Positions 34,314 through 43,411 are shown, counted from the stretch's first letter. The stretch is 64,000 bases of DNA from Brevibacillus brevis (GCF_031583145.1 NZ_CP134050.1:1512501-1576500); one strand, 5' to 3'. Notes: generated from the letters alone by a model not told the origin. A program made the numbers and translations.

Positions 34314-35624
34314 TTGGCAACGAAACACGAACAAATCTTGCAATATATCGATCGCCTTCCGATCGGCTCAAAAATCTCGGTACGGCAAATCGCCAAGGAC
34401 CTGGACGTGAGCGAGGGAACAGCCTACCGTGCGATCAAGGAAGCAGAGACGCAAGGATACGTCAGCACGATCGAGCGTGTCGGAACCGTGCGGATCGAGA
34501 AAAAGCAAAAGGAAAACATCGAACGGCTTACTTTTGCGGAAGTAGTCAACATCGTCGACGGGCATGTGCTGGGCGGCCGGGAAGGACTGCACAAGACGCT
34601 GAACAAATTCGTCATCGGCGCCATGCAGCTGGAAGCGATGATGCGCTACATCGATGCGGGCAGCCTGCTGATTGTGGGGAACCGCTATCAGGCCCACAAG
34701 ATCGCCTTGCAGCAAGGAGCCGCCGTCCTGATCACCGGTGGCTTCGATACGAGCGAAGAGATCAAGCAGCTGGCGGATCGCCTCGCATTGCCGATCATCT
34801 CGTCCAGCTATGATACGTTTACAGTAGCTTCGATGATCAACCGGGCGATTTACGACCGCCTGATCAAAAAGGAAATCGTCATGGTGGAGGATGTGCTCAA
34901 GCCGCTTGCAGAAACGCCGGTCTTGCTGCCGTCCGACCCGGTGGCAAAATGGCACCAGTATACGGAGCTGTATCAGGATACGCGGTTTCCCGTCGTGGAT
35001 GAGCAGATGCGCCTGATCGGCATCGTTACTTCCAAGGACATCATCGGTCACGACGAAACGGCTACCATCGACAAGGTCATGACCAAAAATCCGATTACCA
35101 CATCGCCACGAGTCTCGGTAGCGTCTTCTGCGCACATGATGGTGTGGGAAGGGATCGAGCTGCTGCCTGTCGTGGACAATTACCGCAAGCTGGTAGGGGT
35201 CCTCAGCCGCAACGACGTCCTCAAGGCGCTGCAGTATACGGCGAAGCAGCCGCAGATGAGCGAGACGTTCCCGAACTTGATCATGTCCCATTTCCGCGAA
35301 GAGCGGCAGGCAGACGACCTGGTCTACCTGGGCGACGTGACTCCGCAGATGACCAACCATCTCGGGACCATCGCCAGCGGGATCATGACGACCGTCATGG
35401 TCGAGGCTGCCTGCAATCTCTTGCGCCATCATCGGCGCGGGGATATGGTGCCGGAAAACATCACGGTGTATTTTCTGAAGCCGGTGCAGATGGAGAGCCA
35501 GATCGAAGTTCAGCCTCGTCTGCTCGACATCAGCCGCCGCTTCGGGAAAGTGGAAGTGTCCGTCTATACAGGAGAGCAGCTGGTCGGTCAGGCGATGGTG
35601 ACTGCGCAAATCATCGAACGATAA
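34314..35624 (+). CDS. ytoI: HTH-DRTGG-CBS-hotdog protein YtoI
   Basis: 436 residues in four parts: an N-terminal winged-helix-like segment (about 1-65, ISVRQIAKDLDVSEGTAYRAIK), a DRTGG domain (about 70-180), paired CBS domains (about 190-310, FPVVDEQMRLIGIVTSKDI and LLPVVDNYRKLVGVLSRNDV) and a C-terminal hotdog thioesterase-like domain (about 330-432). The TTG at 34314 follows AAGGAGG. This matches B. subtilis YtoI. The CBS pair suggests adenine-nucleotide sensing. In B. subtilis it is next to ytpI, which is also close here. Confidence 0.9.
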   Translation: MATKHEQILQYIDRLPIGSKISVRQIAKDLDVSEGTAYRAIKEAETQGYVSTIERVGTVRIEKKQKENIERLTFAEVVNIVDGHVLGGREGLHKTLNKFVIGAMQLEAMMRYIDAGSLLIVGNRYQAHKIALQQGAAVLITGGFDTSEEIKQLADRLALPIISSSYDTFTVASMINRAIYDRLIKKEIVMVEDVLKPLAETPVLLPSDPVAKWHQYTELYQDTRFPVVDEQMRLIGIVTSKDIIGHDETATIDKVMTKNPITTSPRVSVASSAHMMVWEGIELLPVVDNYRKLVGVLSRNDVLKALQYTAKQPQMSETFPNLIMSHFREERQADDLVYLGDVTPQMTNHLGTIASGIMTTVMVEAACNLLRHHRRGDMVPENITVYFLKPVQMESQIEVQPRLLDISRRFGKVEVSVYTGEQLVGQAMVTAQIIER

Positions 35625-35640
35625 GCTCCCCAAAAAGGCA

Positions 35641-35683
35641 AAAGGCCGCTTCGGTGCGACAGAGCATCGAGGCGGCTTTTTTC
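35641..35683. terminator. Terminator between ytoI and the aminopeptidase gene
   Basis: AAAGGCCGCTTCGGTGC pairs imperfectly with GCATCGAGGCGGCTTT and is followed by TTTTTT on the plus strand; A-runs upstream provide a U-run for minus-strand transcripts, so it may serve both convergent genes. Confidence 0.7.
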
Positions 35684-35688
35684 AAGTG

Positions 35689-36924
35689 TTACGATTCGAC
35701 CCAGTTGCCTTTGCGAAAGAGCGGCTCCCATGTGCCGTCGGCCAGTTCGCCGTCAATGTCGAGCTGGTCCGAACCGATCATGAAGTCTTCATGCACCATG
35801 CTGACGTTTGCACCGCGCGCAAGCAGCTCATCGGTCGACAGCTCCGAGCCGCCCTCGATGTTGAACGGATAAGCGCTGCCGAGCGCGAAATGGCAGGAGG
35901 CGTTTTCGTCCACGCCGGTGTTGTAGAAGACCCGATTCAATCGGGAAATGGGAGAGTCGTGAGGGACGAGCGCCACTTCTCCGAGGTAGCGCGCGCCATC
36001 GTCGGTCTCCAGGAAAGCCTTGAGGGCCTCGTAGCCCACCTCCGCCGAAAAATCGGTGACCTTTCCCTCCTGAAAGGTCAAGGAAAAGCGGTCGACCAGC
36101 GTGCCCTGGAGGTTGAGCGGCATCGTACTGGTAACGGTGCCGTTCGCCCCTGAGCGCCGCGGCATGGTGAACACTTCCTCCGTGGGGAGGTTGCAGACGA
36201 ATTCGATTCCGTTCTGATTCACGCTGCTGCCTCCCGCCCAGATATGTCGGCCAGCCAGCTCGACGGTCAAGTCTGTGCCCGGGCCGGTGAAGCGAAGCTT
36301 CCTGTACTGTTTGGCGGTTAGCTTGGCACATTGGGACTTCAGGGTCTGAACGTGATTTTTCCAGGCAGCGACCGGATCGTCCAGATTTGCGCGAGTCATT
36401 TGGAAGACGGCTTCCCACAGGGCGTTTATCCGTTCGGACGGCGGGAGATCGGGATAGGCCTTGTCAGCCCAGGCAGCCGTCGGTGCGATGATCAGGCACC
36501 AGCTCATTTTGTTGGTCCGTACGTAGCCCTTGTACGTTTGCCTGGCGGCGGCAGCTGCACGCATCGCGGCGCTGACCTTGGCGCTGTCGATCCCGGCGTA
36601 CAATTCCGGATTCGGGACGTCGATCTGCAGGACTGCCCCGCCTGATTCGACGAGCTGCTCCATGGAAGACGCGACCCACTGCGGATAGTAGGAGAACGAC
36701 TCATCAGACGCATGCTCGAAGCGGGCGCGCGTCACGGCATCGTCATCCCAGTCCACCTGCACGTATTTGGCTCCTGCCTCATACGCTTGGCGTACGAGGA
36801 CGCGGACGAGTTCGGCGCACTCCAGAGGAGCTCCCAGGTACAGCACTTGTCCGGGCTGCAGATTCACGCCGACCTTTAGCACCAGCTCGGCGTACTTTTG
36901 CAGGGATGTCTCGAGATGACCCAT
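35689..36924 (-). CDS. M29-family aminopeptidase
   Basis: 411-residue metallo-aminopeptidase of the thermophilic aminopeptidase/AmpS (M29) family. Recognisable parts: N-terminal QPGQVLYLGAPLECAELVRVL, and C-terminal metal-site elements NLPTEEVFTMP, LGEVALVPHDSPI, CHFALGSAYP and VHEDFMIGS. ATG 36924 follows AAGAGGT. Cytosolic peptide turnover; N-terminal residue preference unknown. Confidence 0.93.
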   Translation of the reverse strand: MGHLETSLQKYAELVLKVGVNLQPGQVLYLGAPLECAELVRVLVRQAYEAGAKYVQVDWDDDAVTRARFEHASDESFSYYPQWVASSMEQLVESGGAVLQIDVPNPELYAGIDSAKVSAAMRAAAAARQTYKGYVRTNKMSWCLIIAPTAAWADKAYPDLPPSERINALWEAVFQMTRANLDDPVAAWKNHVQTLKSQCAKLTAKQYRKLRFTGPGTDLTVELAGRHIWAGGSSVNQNGIEFVCNLPTEEVFTMPRRSGANGTVTSTMPLNLQGTLVDRFSLTFQEGKVTDFSAEVGYEALKAFLETDDGARYLGEVALVPHDSPISRLNRVFYNTGVDENASCHFALGSAYPFNIEGGSELSTDELLARGANVSMVHEDFMIGSDQLDIDGELADGTWEPLFRKGNWVES

Positions 36925-37012
36925 AGACAGACCTCTTTTCTTGGTAGGATAAAGGTGAGCGGCAAAAAGGGACGAATGCTTGCAGACACATTGTTCCATA
37001 AAATCCCTGCGA

Positions 37013-37041
37013 TTGACAAGATGCTTGCTTTTTCATACAAT
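37013..37041 (+). promoter_or_regulatory. Sigma-A promoter of the ArsR-DUF2087 gene
   Basis: TTGACA (37013-37018) and TACAAT (37036-37041) are separated by 17 bases, a near-consensus promoter. The -10 touches the operator repeats listed next. Confidence 0.8.
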
Positions 37042-37067
37042 CTAATTAAATAATCATCTAATTAGAT
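37040..37067 (+). promoter_or_regulatory. Tandem palindromic operator, probable autoregulatory site
   Basis: ATCTAATTAGAT (37056-37067) is a perfect 12-base palindrome, and ATCTAATTAAAT (37040-37051) is a copy with one mismatch 16 bases upstream. They overlap and follow the -10 hexamer, where a bound ArsR-type repressor would block transcription of its own gene. Confidence 0.65.
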
Positions 37068-37095
37068 AAGCGAAAACGAGGCAGGTGATGGCAAG

Positions 37096-37713
37096 ATGCA
37101 ATTGGACAAATTGGTCACCTTTCACAAAGCGCTGGCAGACCCGACACGTATCCGCATCCTCGCCATTTTGGCGAACGGGCCGCTGCACGGGCAGGCTCTG
37201 GCCGGCAAACTGGGCGTGACCCCTCCGACGATCACGCATCACATGACGAAGCTGCGCGAGGCGGGAGCAGTCTACGAGCGACGTGACAAAAACACGATTT
37301 ATTTTTACTTGCACGAGGCCAATATGAAACGGCAATCGATGGCGGTTTTGGATGTGCTGGAAAAGGCGAAGAGTGCAGCCGGCGATGAGCTGCCGGCGGA
37401 CAACGAACAGACGGAACGGAGGAAGGCGGATATGGCAGAGGAAAAGCTTCACGTCATACGCAGCTTTATCACCCCGGATGGAAAGCTGAAGCAAATCCCG
37501 GCGCAGCGCAAGAAGAAGCTGATCGTATTCGAGTACATGGTGCGCGGGCTGGAGAGAGGAAGGAAGTATCAGGAAAAGGAAATCAACGAGTACATCAAGA
37601 CGTTTCACGAAGACTTCGCCACGATTCGGCGCGAGTTCGTGATGAACCATTATATGTATCGCGAGGACGGCATCTACGAGCTGAACCCCGAGGCGATGTG
37701 GGCCAAGGCCTGA
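37096..37713 (+). CDS. ArsR-type HTH regulator with DUF2087 domain
   Basis: 205 residues. N-terminal ArsR-like winged helix (about 5-85: FHKALADPTRIRILAIL, HGQALAGKLGVTPPTITHHMTKLREAGAV), then a linker, and a C-terminal DUF2087 domain (about 115-200: ITPDGKLKQIPAQRKKKLIVFEYM, YMYREDGIYELN). No cysteine metal site is visible in the recognition helix region, so metal sensing is not supported. ATG 37096 follows GAGGCAGGTGATGG. Probably binds the palindromes just upstream. Confidence 0.88.
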   Translation: MQLDKLVTFHKALADPTRIRILAILANGPLHGQALAGKLGVTPPTITHHMTKLREAGAVYERRDKNTIYFYLHEANMKRQSMAVLDVLEKAKSAAGDELPADNEQTERRKADMAEEKLHVIRSFITPDGKLKQIPAQRKKKLIVFEYMVRGLERGRKYQEKEINEYIKTFHEDFATIRREFVMNHYMYREDGIYELNPEAMWAKA

Positions 37714-37717
37714 ACAT

Positions 37718-37753
37718 AAAAAAGGACAACCGTCGGCACTGCACCAGGTTGTC
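37718..37753 (-). terminator. Minus-strand terminator downstream of ytpI
   Basis: GACAACC (37725-37731) pairs with GGTTGTC (37747-37753). On the minus strand the stem is followed by TTTTTT, but no T-run follows on the plus strand, so it serves ytpI, about 120 bases away. The 37758-37877 stretch shows nothing else. Confidence 0.6.
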
Positions 37754-37877
37754 TGAAGCAATAAGATGTCACACAACGGCATTATAGCGCAGAAAAAAAG
37801 CGATCCGCTACTCGAAACGGCTGGAAACAGAGGAAAAATGCTTCCAGCCTCTCTTCGTTCAGACACCCTTCCCCGAA

Positions 37878-38189
37878 CTATGCGCCCTTCTTCGTTTCCG
37901 CAAGCCATGCTGTTCTGTAGCGTAAATAATTGCGCGTCCCCAAATACAAATTGATGATTCCAACCAGCAGCATGACAAGGGCGACCACGATCCGGACGGC
38001 GTCCAGCGCTTCAAACGTGAATTGGTTCAGTCCAAACAAGGTCACCAGCACACCCAGGGCGATATTCATTTTCCCCAACGTCATGCGGGAAGCAAGCGGA
38101 TGGATTCCCTGCCTGCGGGCATGAATGCTGAAATAAACGCTGGCGATCAGCGAAGCCAGTACGCCAGTCAAGTAAAAGGCAGACCACAT
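37878..38189 (-). CDS. ytpI: YtpI-family small membrane protein
   Basis: 103 residues with three predicted membrane helices (about 3-22, 42-62, 65-85) and a basic C-terminal tail. It matches YtpI in size, topology and position beside dnaE in Bacilli. Start ATG 38189 follows AGAGAGGATGAATCC. Function unknown. Confidence 0.8.
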   Translation of the reverse strand: MWSAFYLTGVLASLIASVYFSIHARRQGIHPLASRMTLGKMNIALGVLVTLFGLNQFTFEALDAVRIVVALVMLLVGIINLYLGTRNYLRYRTAWLAETKKGA

Positions 38190-38302
38190 TTCGGATTCAT
38201 CCTCTCTACCAATCTGGTATTATCCTACCAAAAGGGCGAGAGCGCGGTCAAACGAGAGGGAATGTCTGTTCGGGTATTTCCCACATCCCGCGATCTTTTC
38301 GG

Positions 38303-38308
38303 TATAAT
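38303..38308 (+). promoter_or_regulatory. -10 element of the dnaE promoter
   Basis: A consensus TATAAT lies 60 bases before the dnaE start. No good -35 is visible at 16-18 bases upstream, so the promoter is called from the -10 and position only. Confidence 0.45.
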
Positions 38309-38368
38309 GGAAATGACGATACGACTAGAGAACGATTTGAGACGGAAACCCAGAGAGGAAGAAGCAGC

Positions 38369-41300
38369 ATGACCTCGTTTGTCCATTTGCATGTTCATAC
38401 GGAATACAGCCTGCTGGACGGCGCAGCGCGGATCGAACCGCTGGTAGCCCGGGCGAAAGAACTGGGCATGCCCGCTCTGGCGATGACGGACCACGCCAAC
38501 CTGTACGGGGCGATTCCTTTTTACAAGGCGTGCCGGGACGCGGGCATCAAACCGATCATCGGCATGGAAGCCTACGTGATCGAAGGCAATTTGCAAGACC
38601 GCGTGCGGAGCGCCCCTGCTCCCAGCCACCTGATCCTTCTGGCTGAAAACGAAGAAGGCTACCGCAATCTGCTGAAGCTCGCGACGATTGCGCAGACGGA
38701 AGGGAACTACATCATCCCCCGTCTGAACAAAGAGGCGCTCGAACGCCACCGGGCAGGCTTGATCGCCCTCAGCGGCTGCCGGGAAGGGGAAGTGCCCAGA
38801 CTGCTGCTGGAAGGGGATATGGAAGGGGCGAAAAAGGCTGCGCAATGGTATCTGAGGACGTACGGTCCCGACCATTTCTACCTGGAGCTCGCCGATCACG
38901 GGCTCGAGCTGGAGCGCAGGCTGAATGCCAGACTCGTTCGGCTCGGCGAGGAGACGGGCATCCCGCTGGTCGTCACCAACAATGTCCACTACGTGGAGCG
39001 GGAAGATCACGCCGTGCACGACATCCTGCTTGCGATCGGCGAAGGGAAGACAGTGAACGAGGAAAACCGGTTCCGCTACGAGACCGATCAGTACTATCTG
39101 AAGAGCGGGGAAGAGCTGGCTGCGGCGTTTGCTTACGCACCACAGGCGCTGGCCAATACGGTCGCGATCGCCGAGCGCTGCGAGCTGAACTTGTCGTTTG
39201 GCGCTCACATTTTGCCGGAATTCCCCTTGCCAGACGGACAGGATTCGACCGCGTTTTTGCGCGAGCTGTGCATCCAGGGCTGCATCCAGCGCTACGGGGA
39301 GCTGACGCCGGAAATCCGGCAGCGGCTGGAGCACGAGCTCGCCATCATTACCGGGACAGGATTTACGGATTACTTTTTGATCGTCTGGGACTTCATGCGC
39401 TACGCCCATCAGCACGGCATTGCGACCGGGCCTGGACGGGGATCTGCTGCGGGGAGCCTGGTTGCCTATGCGCTGAGGATTACCAATGTGGATCCGCTGC
39501 GCCACCAGCTGCTGTTTGAGCGTTTTCTGAACCCCGAGCGGGTGACGATGCCCGATATCGACATCGACTTTGCCGTGGAGCGCAGGGATGAGGTCATCCG
39601 GTACGTGGCGGACAAGTACGGTCACGATCGGGTGGCGCAGATCATCACGTTCGGGACCATGGCGGCCCGTGCGGCCGTCCGCGACGTGGGACGTGCGCTC
39701 GGCCTGTCGCTCGGGCTGATCGACCGTGTAGCGAAAATGATCCCGCAGTCGCCCGGCATGACCATCGAGCGGGCGATCCGGCAAAATCCGGACATCGCCA
39801 AGCTGTGCGCGGAAAACAAGCAGGCGGCTCAGTTGATCGCCACGGCCAAAGGAGTGGAGGGACTGCCGCGCCACGCCTCCACCCATGCGGCGGGAGTCGT
39901 CATCTCCCGCGAGCCGCTGACGGAGTACGTGCCGCTGCAGACGGGAAGCGAGGGCCTTGCGCTCACGCAGTACCCGATGGAGATTTTGGAAGAAGTGGGC
40001 CTCCTGAAAATGGATTTTCTCGGCCTGCGCAACCTGACGATCATCCAGGAAACGTTGCGGAATCTGGAAAAGCAGGGGACGCGGCTCGAGCTGGAAAGCA
40101 TCCCGACAGACGACCCGAAGACCTTTCGGATGCTCTCCCGGGGCGATACCACAGGCGTATTCCAGCTGGAGTCCAGCGGTATGAGAAACGTCCTGCGCGA
40201 TTTGAAGCCGACCAGCCTGGACGATATTATCGCCGTCCTGGCATTGTACCGGCCGGGCCCGATGGAGATCATTCCTCAGTACATTGCCGCCAAACACGGC
40301 CAGACCCAGGTTCACTACGCCCACCCTGATCTAGAACCGATCTTGCGGGAGACGCATGGCTTCATGATCTACCAGGAGCAGATCATGCAAATCTCGTCTG
40401 CGCTGGCGGGCTTCAGCCTGGGAGAGGCGGACATCTTGCGGCGCGCCGTGGGAAAAAAGAAGCGGGAGCTTTTGGCGGAGCAGCGGGAGAAGTTCGTGGC
40501 TGGCTGCGTGAAGCAGGGCTACGGAGAAGCGCTGGGCCACGAAATCTACGACCTGATCGTACGATTTGCAGACTACGGCTTCAACAAGGCGCACTCCGTC
40601 GCCTATGCGGTCATCGCCTACCAGATGGCTTATTTGAAAGCCAACCATCCGCTCGCTTTCATGGCGGCGCTGCTCTCGCTGTCCATTGGCAGCCAGGGCC
40701 GCATCGCCGAATATACCGAGGAAGCCCGCCGCTTGCAGCTGAACGTGCTGGCTCCGGACGTGAACCGCAGCGAGGCCCATTTCACGGTGGAACAGGATGC
40801 CATCCGCTTCGGCCTGGCCGCTGTCAAGAATGTCGGCTACGGGGCCATCGAATCCATCGTGCGGGAACGGGCCCGCAGGCCGTACCGCGACGTGTTCGAC
40901 TTTTGCGCCCGGGTGGACGGGAGACTGGTGAACAGGCGCGTAGCGGAATCGCTTGTGCTGTGCGGCGCGCTGGATTCGTTGCCGGGGCACCGCAGCCAGC
41001 TTTTGCTGCTGCTCGATGAGGCGGTCGGCAAAGCGAACGGAAAGAGGATTGAGCGCGACGCCGATCAGCTGAACCTTTTCGCCGGAGAAGAATCCGGCGC
41101 ACCGGTCCGCGAGCCAAAGGATTACCCGGACGTCCCGCCTTTTTCGCGGACACAGCAATTGAAAGAAGAACGGGAGCTGCTCGGGGTATACATCTCCGGC
41201 CACCCTCTCGACCAGTACGTCCACCTGGCCGAGCACGCGGAAGTGACGAAGATCGCTTCGCTGGGGGAACTGCCTCGCGACAAGACGGTGAAAGTGTTCG

Positions 41301-41938
41301 GGATGGTTACGGAGGAGCGGCGCATACAGACGAAAAAAGGGGACCCGATGGCGTTTGTCACGCTGGAGGACAAAACGGCGCAGGTGGAGATGGTGGTCTT
41401 TCCCCAGGTGTACGCCAAGTACGGGGACCTGCTGGTGAGGGAGCGGATGGTCGTAGCCGAAGCGCGCATCGATCATCAGGACGATCTGGTCAAGCTGCTT
41501 GCATCCCGGATCTGGGCGGCCGAGTCTTTGCCGGTGCCAGTGGAAACCACGCCCCCGGCTGCTCGGACCCCAATGGCTTCTGCTGACAAGGGCGCCCTAG
41601 AAACGCCAGCTGCCGCTGCACCCCAAACGGGCCCTGCAACACAAGCCGTCCTGAAAACGCCGGCTGCCTCTGCATCCCCGGCCATGGAGACCGTGGTATT
41701 CGTCAAAATTTCCCAGACTCAGGAGCAGGATTCGACGCTGCAACAGCTTCAGCGGCTGTTTGTCGAAAAAAAAGGGACGATTCCGGTGCTCTTGTTCTAC
41801 GAAGGAAAAAGACAGACAATTCGCTTGCCGGATACCATTCGTGTCGAAGCGGACGAGCTTTTTTTGGAGCAAGCGCGAGCAATTGTGGGACTAGACAGCG
41901 TAATTCGGAAAGAATTGCCCGTAAATTGGGGAGGATGA
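38369..41938 (+). CDS. dnaE: DNA polymerase III subunit alpha
   Basis: 1189-residue replicative C-family polymerase, the DnaE that in Firmicutes acts with PolC in lagging-strand primer extension. N-terminal PHP domain (HLHVHTEYSLLDG), palm with catalytic aspartates in PDIDIDF (Asp396, 398, 400), fingers, and a C-terminal OB fold (KVFGMVTEERRIQTKKGDPMAF near 975). Longer than B. subtilis DnaE (about 1115) owing to a Pro/Ala/Thr-rich linker at about 1055-1108. ATG 38369 follows AGAGAGGAAGAA. Its stop lies inside the terminator hairpin. Confidence 0.97.
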   Translation: MTSFVHLHVHTEYSLLDGAARIEPLVARAKELGMPALAMTDHANLYGAIPFYKACRDAGIKPIIGMEAYVIEGNLQDRVRSAPAPSHLILLAENEEGYRNLLKLATIAQTEGNYIIPRLNKEALERHRAGLIALSGCREGEVPRLLLEGDMEGAKKAAQWYLRTYGPDHFYLELADHGLELERRLNARLVRLGEETGIPLVVTNNVHYVEREDHAVHDILLAIGEGKTVNEENRFRYETDQYYLKSGEELAAAFAYAPQALANTVAIAERCELNLSFGAHILPEFPLPDGQDSTAFLRELCIQGCIQRYGELTPEIRQRLEHELAIITGTGFTDYFLIVWDFMRYAHQHGIATGPGRGSAAGSLVAYALRITNVDPLRHQLLFERFLNPERVTMPDIDIDFAVERRDEVIRYVADKYGHDRVAQIITFGTMAARAAVRDVGRALGLSLGLIDRVAKMIPQSPGMTIERAIRQNPDIAKLCAENKQAAQLIATAKGVEGLPRHASTHAAGVVISREPLTEYVPLQTGSEGLALTQYPMEILEEVGLLKMDFLGLRNLTIIQETLRNLEKQGTRLELESIPTDDPKTFRMLSRGDTTGVFQLESSGMRNVLRDLKPTSLDDIIAVLALYRPGPMEIIPQYIAAKHGQTQVHYAHPDLEPILRETHGFMIYQEQIMQISSALAGFSLGEADILRRAVGKKKRELLAEQREKFVAGCVKQGYGEALGHEIYDLIVRFADYGFNKAHSVAYAVIAYQMAYLKANHPLAFMAALLSLSIGSQGRIAEYTEEARRLQLNVLAPDVNRSEAHFTVEQDAIRFGLAAVKNVGYGAIESIVRERARRPYRDVFDFCARVDGRLVNRRVAESLVLCGALDSLPGHRSQLLLLLDEAVGKANGKRIERDADQLNLFAGEESGAPVREPKDYPDVPPFSRTQQLKEERELLGVYISGHPLDQYVHLAEHAEVTKIASLGELPRDKTVKVFGMVTEERRIQTKKGDPMAFVTLEDKTAQVEMVVFPQVYAKYGDLLVRERMVVAEARIDHQDDLVKLLASRIWAAESLPVPVETTPPAARTPMASADKGALETPAAAAPQTGPATQAVLKTPAASASPAMETVVFVKISQTQEQDSTLQQLQRLFVEKKGTIPVLLFYEGKRQTIRLPDTIRVEADELFLEQARAIVGLDSVIRKELPVNWGG

Positions 41939-41956
41939 GAAATAGCCTCCCTTTTT
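41929..41956 (+). terminator. Terminator overlapping the dnaE stop
   Basis: GGGAGG (41929-41934) pairs with CCTCCC (41946-41951) and is followed by TTTTT. The dnaE stop codon (41936-41938) lies in the loop. Confidence 0.75.
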
Positions 41957-41972
41957 CGCCGTTTTCGGGCGG

Positions 41973-42002
41973 TTTACAGGTGAATGGGTTTTGCTATATA
42001 TT
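41973..42002 (+). promoter_or_regulatory. Promoter of the malic enzyme gene
   Basis: TTTACA (41973-41978) and TATATT (41997-42002) are 18 bases apart; a start site near 42009 would place the GntR-type operator just downstream. Confidence 0.55.
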
Positions 42003-42019
42003 GAGATCATAACTGAAAT

Positions 42020-42034
42020 AGTGGTCAGACCACT
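42020..42034 (+). promoter_or_regulatory. FadR/LldR-type GntR operator
   Basis: AGTGGTCAGACCACT is a perfect 7-1-7 palindrome whose core TGGTCAGACCA is the known binding pattern of the FadR subfamily of GntR regulators (LldR, GlcC, PdhR type). It lies between the promoter and the malic enzyme start, and a FadR-type regulator is encoded by the next gene downstream. Confidence 0.75.
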
Positions 42035-42108
42035 GGAAAAGTGATCTAGCAGCACATGCAGTTTCGTAGCCGTTATAGAAAAAGATCAATTGAAATGGAG
42101 TGGTTATG

Positions 42109-43353
42109 ATGTCCAATTTGAGAGAGGAAGCGCTGGAACTTCACAGAAAAAACAAGGGGAAACTGGAGGCAGTCACGAAGGTGCCGGTTCGCAATGCGTA
42201 CGACCTCAGCCTCGCTTATTCTCCTGGAGTTGCAGAACCATGCAAAGATATTTTTGACGACAAGTCCAAAGTGTACGAATATACCATGAAGGGCAACCTC
42301 GTTGCGGTAGTCAGCGACGGTACCGCAGTTCTCGGTTTGGGCAACATCGGACCGGAAGCGGCTATGCCGGTCATGGAAGGGAAAGCCGTCTTGTTCAAAT
42401 CTTTTGCTGGTGTGGATGCGTTCCCGATCTGCTTGAACACCACAGATGTGGACAAAATCGTAGAAACCGTAAAAATGCTCGAGCCGACCTTCGGCGGGGT
42501 AAACCTCGAAGACATCGCCGCTCCAGCCTGCTTCGAAGTCGAAGAGCGCCTGAAGCGTGAAACGAACATCCCTGTATTCCACGACGACCAACACGGCACC
42601 GCAATCGTGACAGCCGCAGGTTTGATCAACGCGCTGCGCGTGGTGGGCAAAAAGCTCGAAGACATCCGCGTGGTAGCCAACGGAGCCGGCGCAGCGGGCA
42701 TCGCCATCATCAAGCTGCTGGTTTCCATGGGCGTTAAAGACGTCATCATGTGCGACACGAAAGGAATTGTGTATGAAGGCCGTCCGTTCGGAATGAACCC
42801 GGTGAAAGAAGAAATGGCGAAAATCACCAACCGGGACAAAATCCAGGGCGACCTGGCAGATGCGATGAAAGGCGCGGACGTATTTATCGGGGTATCCGTA
42901 GCGGGTGCAGTGACACCTGACATGGTACGCTCGATGAACCGAGATGCGATCATCTTCGCGATGGCCAACCCGATTCCGGAAATCATGCCGGACGAGGCAA
43001 AAGCGGCCGGAGCTGCCGTAGTCGGTACTGGACGTTCCGACTTCCCGAACCAAGTGAACAACGTCCTCGCCTTCCCTGGCATCTTCCGCGGAGCGCTCGA
43101 CACGCGCGCAACCAACATCAACGAAGAAATGAAGCTGGCAGCCGTCTATGCGATTGCCGACCTGATCAAACCGGAAGAGCTGTCTGCGGATAAAGTAATC
43201 CCGGCGCCGTTCGACGCACGCGTCGCTCCAAGCGTTGCCGCAGCAGTGGCAAAAGCTGCGATGGAAAGCGGCGTGGCTCGCATTACCGTAGATCCGGAAG
43301 CCGTCAAAGAAAAAACGATGAAGCTGGCAGCTATTTCCTATCAGGAAGTATAA
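42109..43353 (+). CDS. ytsJ: NAD(P)-dependent malic enzyme
   Basis: 414-residue short-form malic enzyme: decarboxylates L-malate to pyruvate. N-terminal region with SLAYSPGVAEPC and the catalytic Lys region VEGKAVLFKSFAG-like, metal-binding EDIAAPACFEVE and FHDDQHGTA, then a nucleotide-binding GAGAAG motif near 196. Starts at 42106 and 42109 are both possible; 42109 gives the better distance from GGAG. Position between dnaE and accDA matches B. subtilis ytsJ. Probably controlled by the adjacent GntR protein. Confidence 0.93.
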   Translation: MSNLREEALELHRKNKGKLEAVTKVPVRNAYDLSLAYSPGVAEPCKDIFDDKSKVYEYTMKGNLVAVVSDGTAVLGLGNIGPEAAMPVMEGKAVLFKSFAGVDAFPICLNTTDVDKIVETVKMLEPTFGGVNLEDIAAPACFEVEERLKRETNIPVFHDDQHGTAIVTAAGLINALRVVGKKLEDIRVVANGAGAAGIAIIKLLVSMGVKDVIMCDTKGIVYEGRPFGMNPVKEEMAKITNRDKIQGDLADAMKGADVFIGVSVAGAVTPDMVRSMNRDAIIFAMANPIPEIMPDEAKAAGAAVVGTGRSDFPNQVNNVLAFPGIFRGALDTRATNINEEMKLAAVYAIADLIKPEELSADKVIPAPFDARVAPSVAAAVAKAAMESGVARITVDPEAVKEKTMKLAAISYQEV

Positions 43354-43370
43354 GAGCCCCTTTCAATCGT

Positions 43371-43411
43371 CACCCTCCGGGGCAGCTGCTTTCTCGTTGC
43401 CAAGGAGGGTG
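43371..43411 (+). other. Long-loop inverted repeat between malic enzyme and gntR genes
   Basis: CACCCTCC (43371-43378) and GGAGGGTG (43404-43411) are perfect complements with a 25-base loop that contains the palindrome GCAGCTGC. There is no T-run, so it is not an ordinary terminator; it may tune expression of the downstream regulator. Confidence 0.4.

Noticed and set aside
37096..37713. Metal-sensing function for the ArsR-like regulator
   Set aside because: The usual Cys/His metal-site motifs are missing from the winged-helix domain, so only the fold is called.
43371..43411. Inverted repeat after the malic enzyme gene as a terminator
   Set aside because: The loop is 25 bases and there is no T-run; classed as an unexplained repeat.
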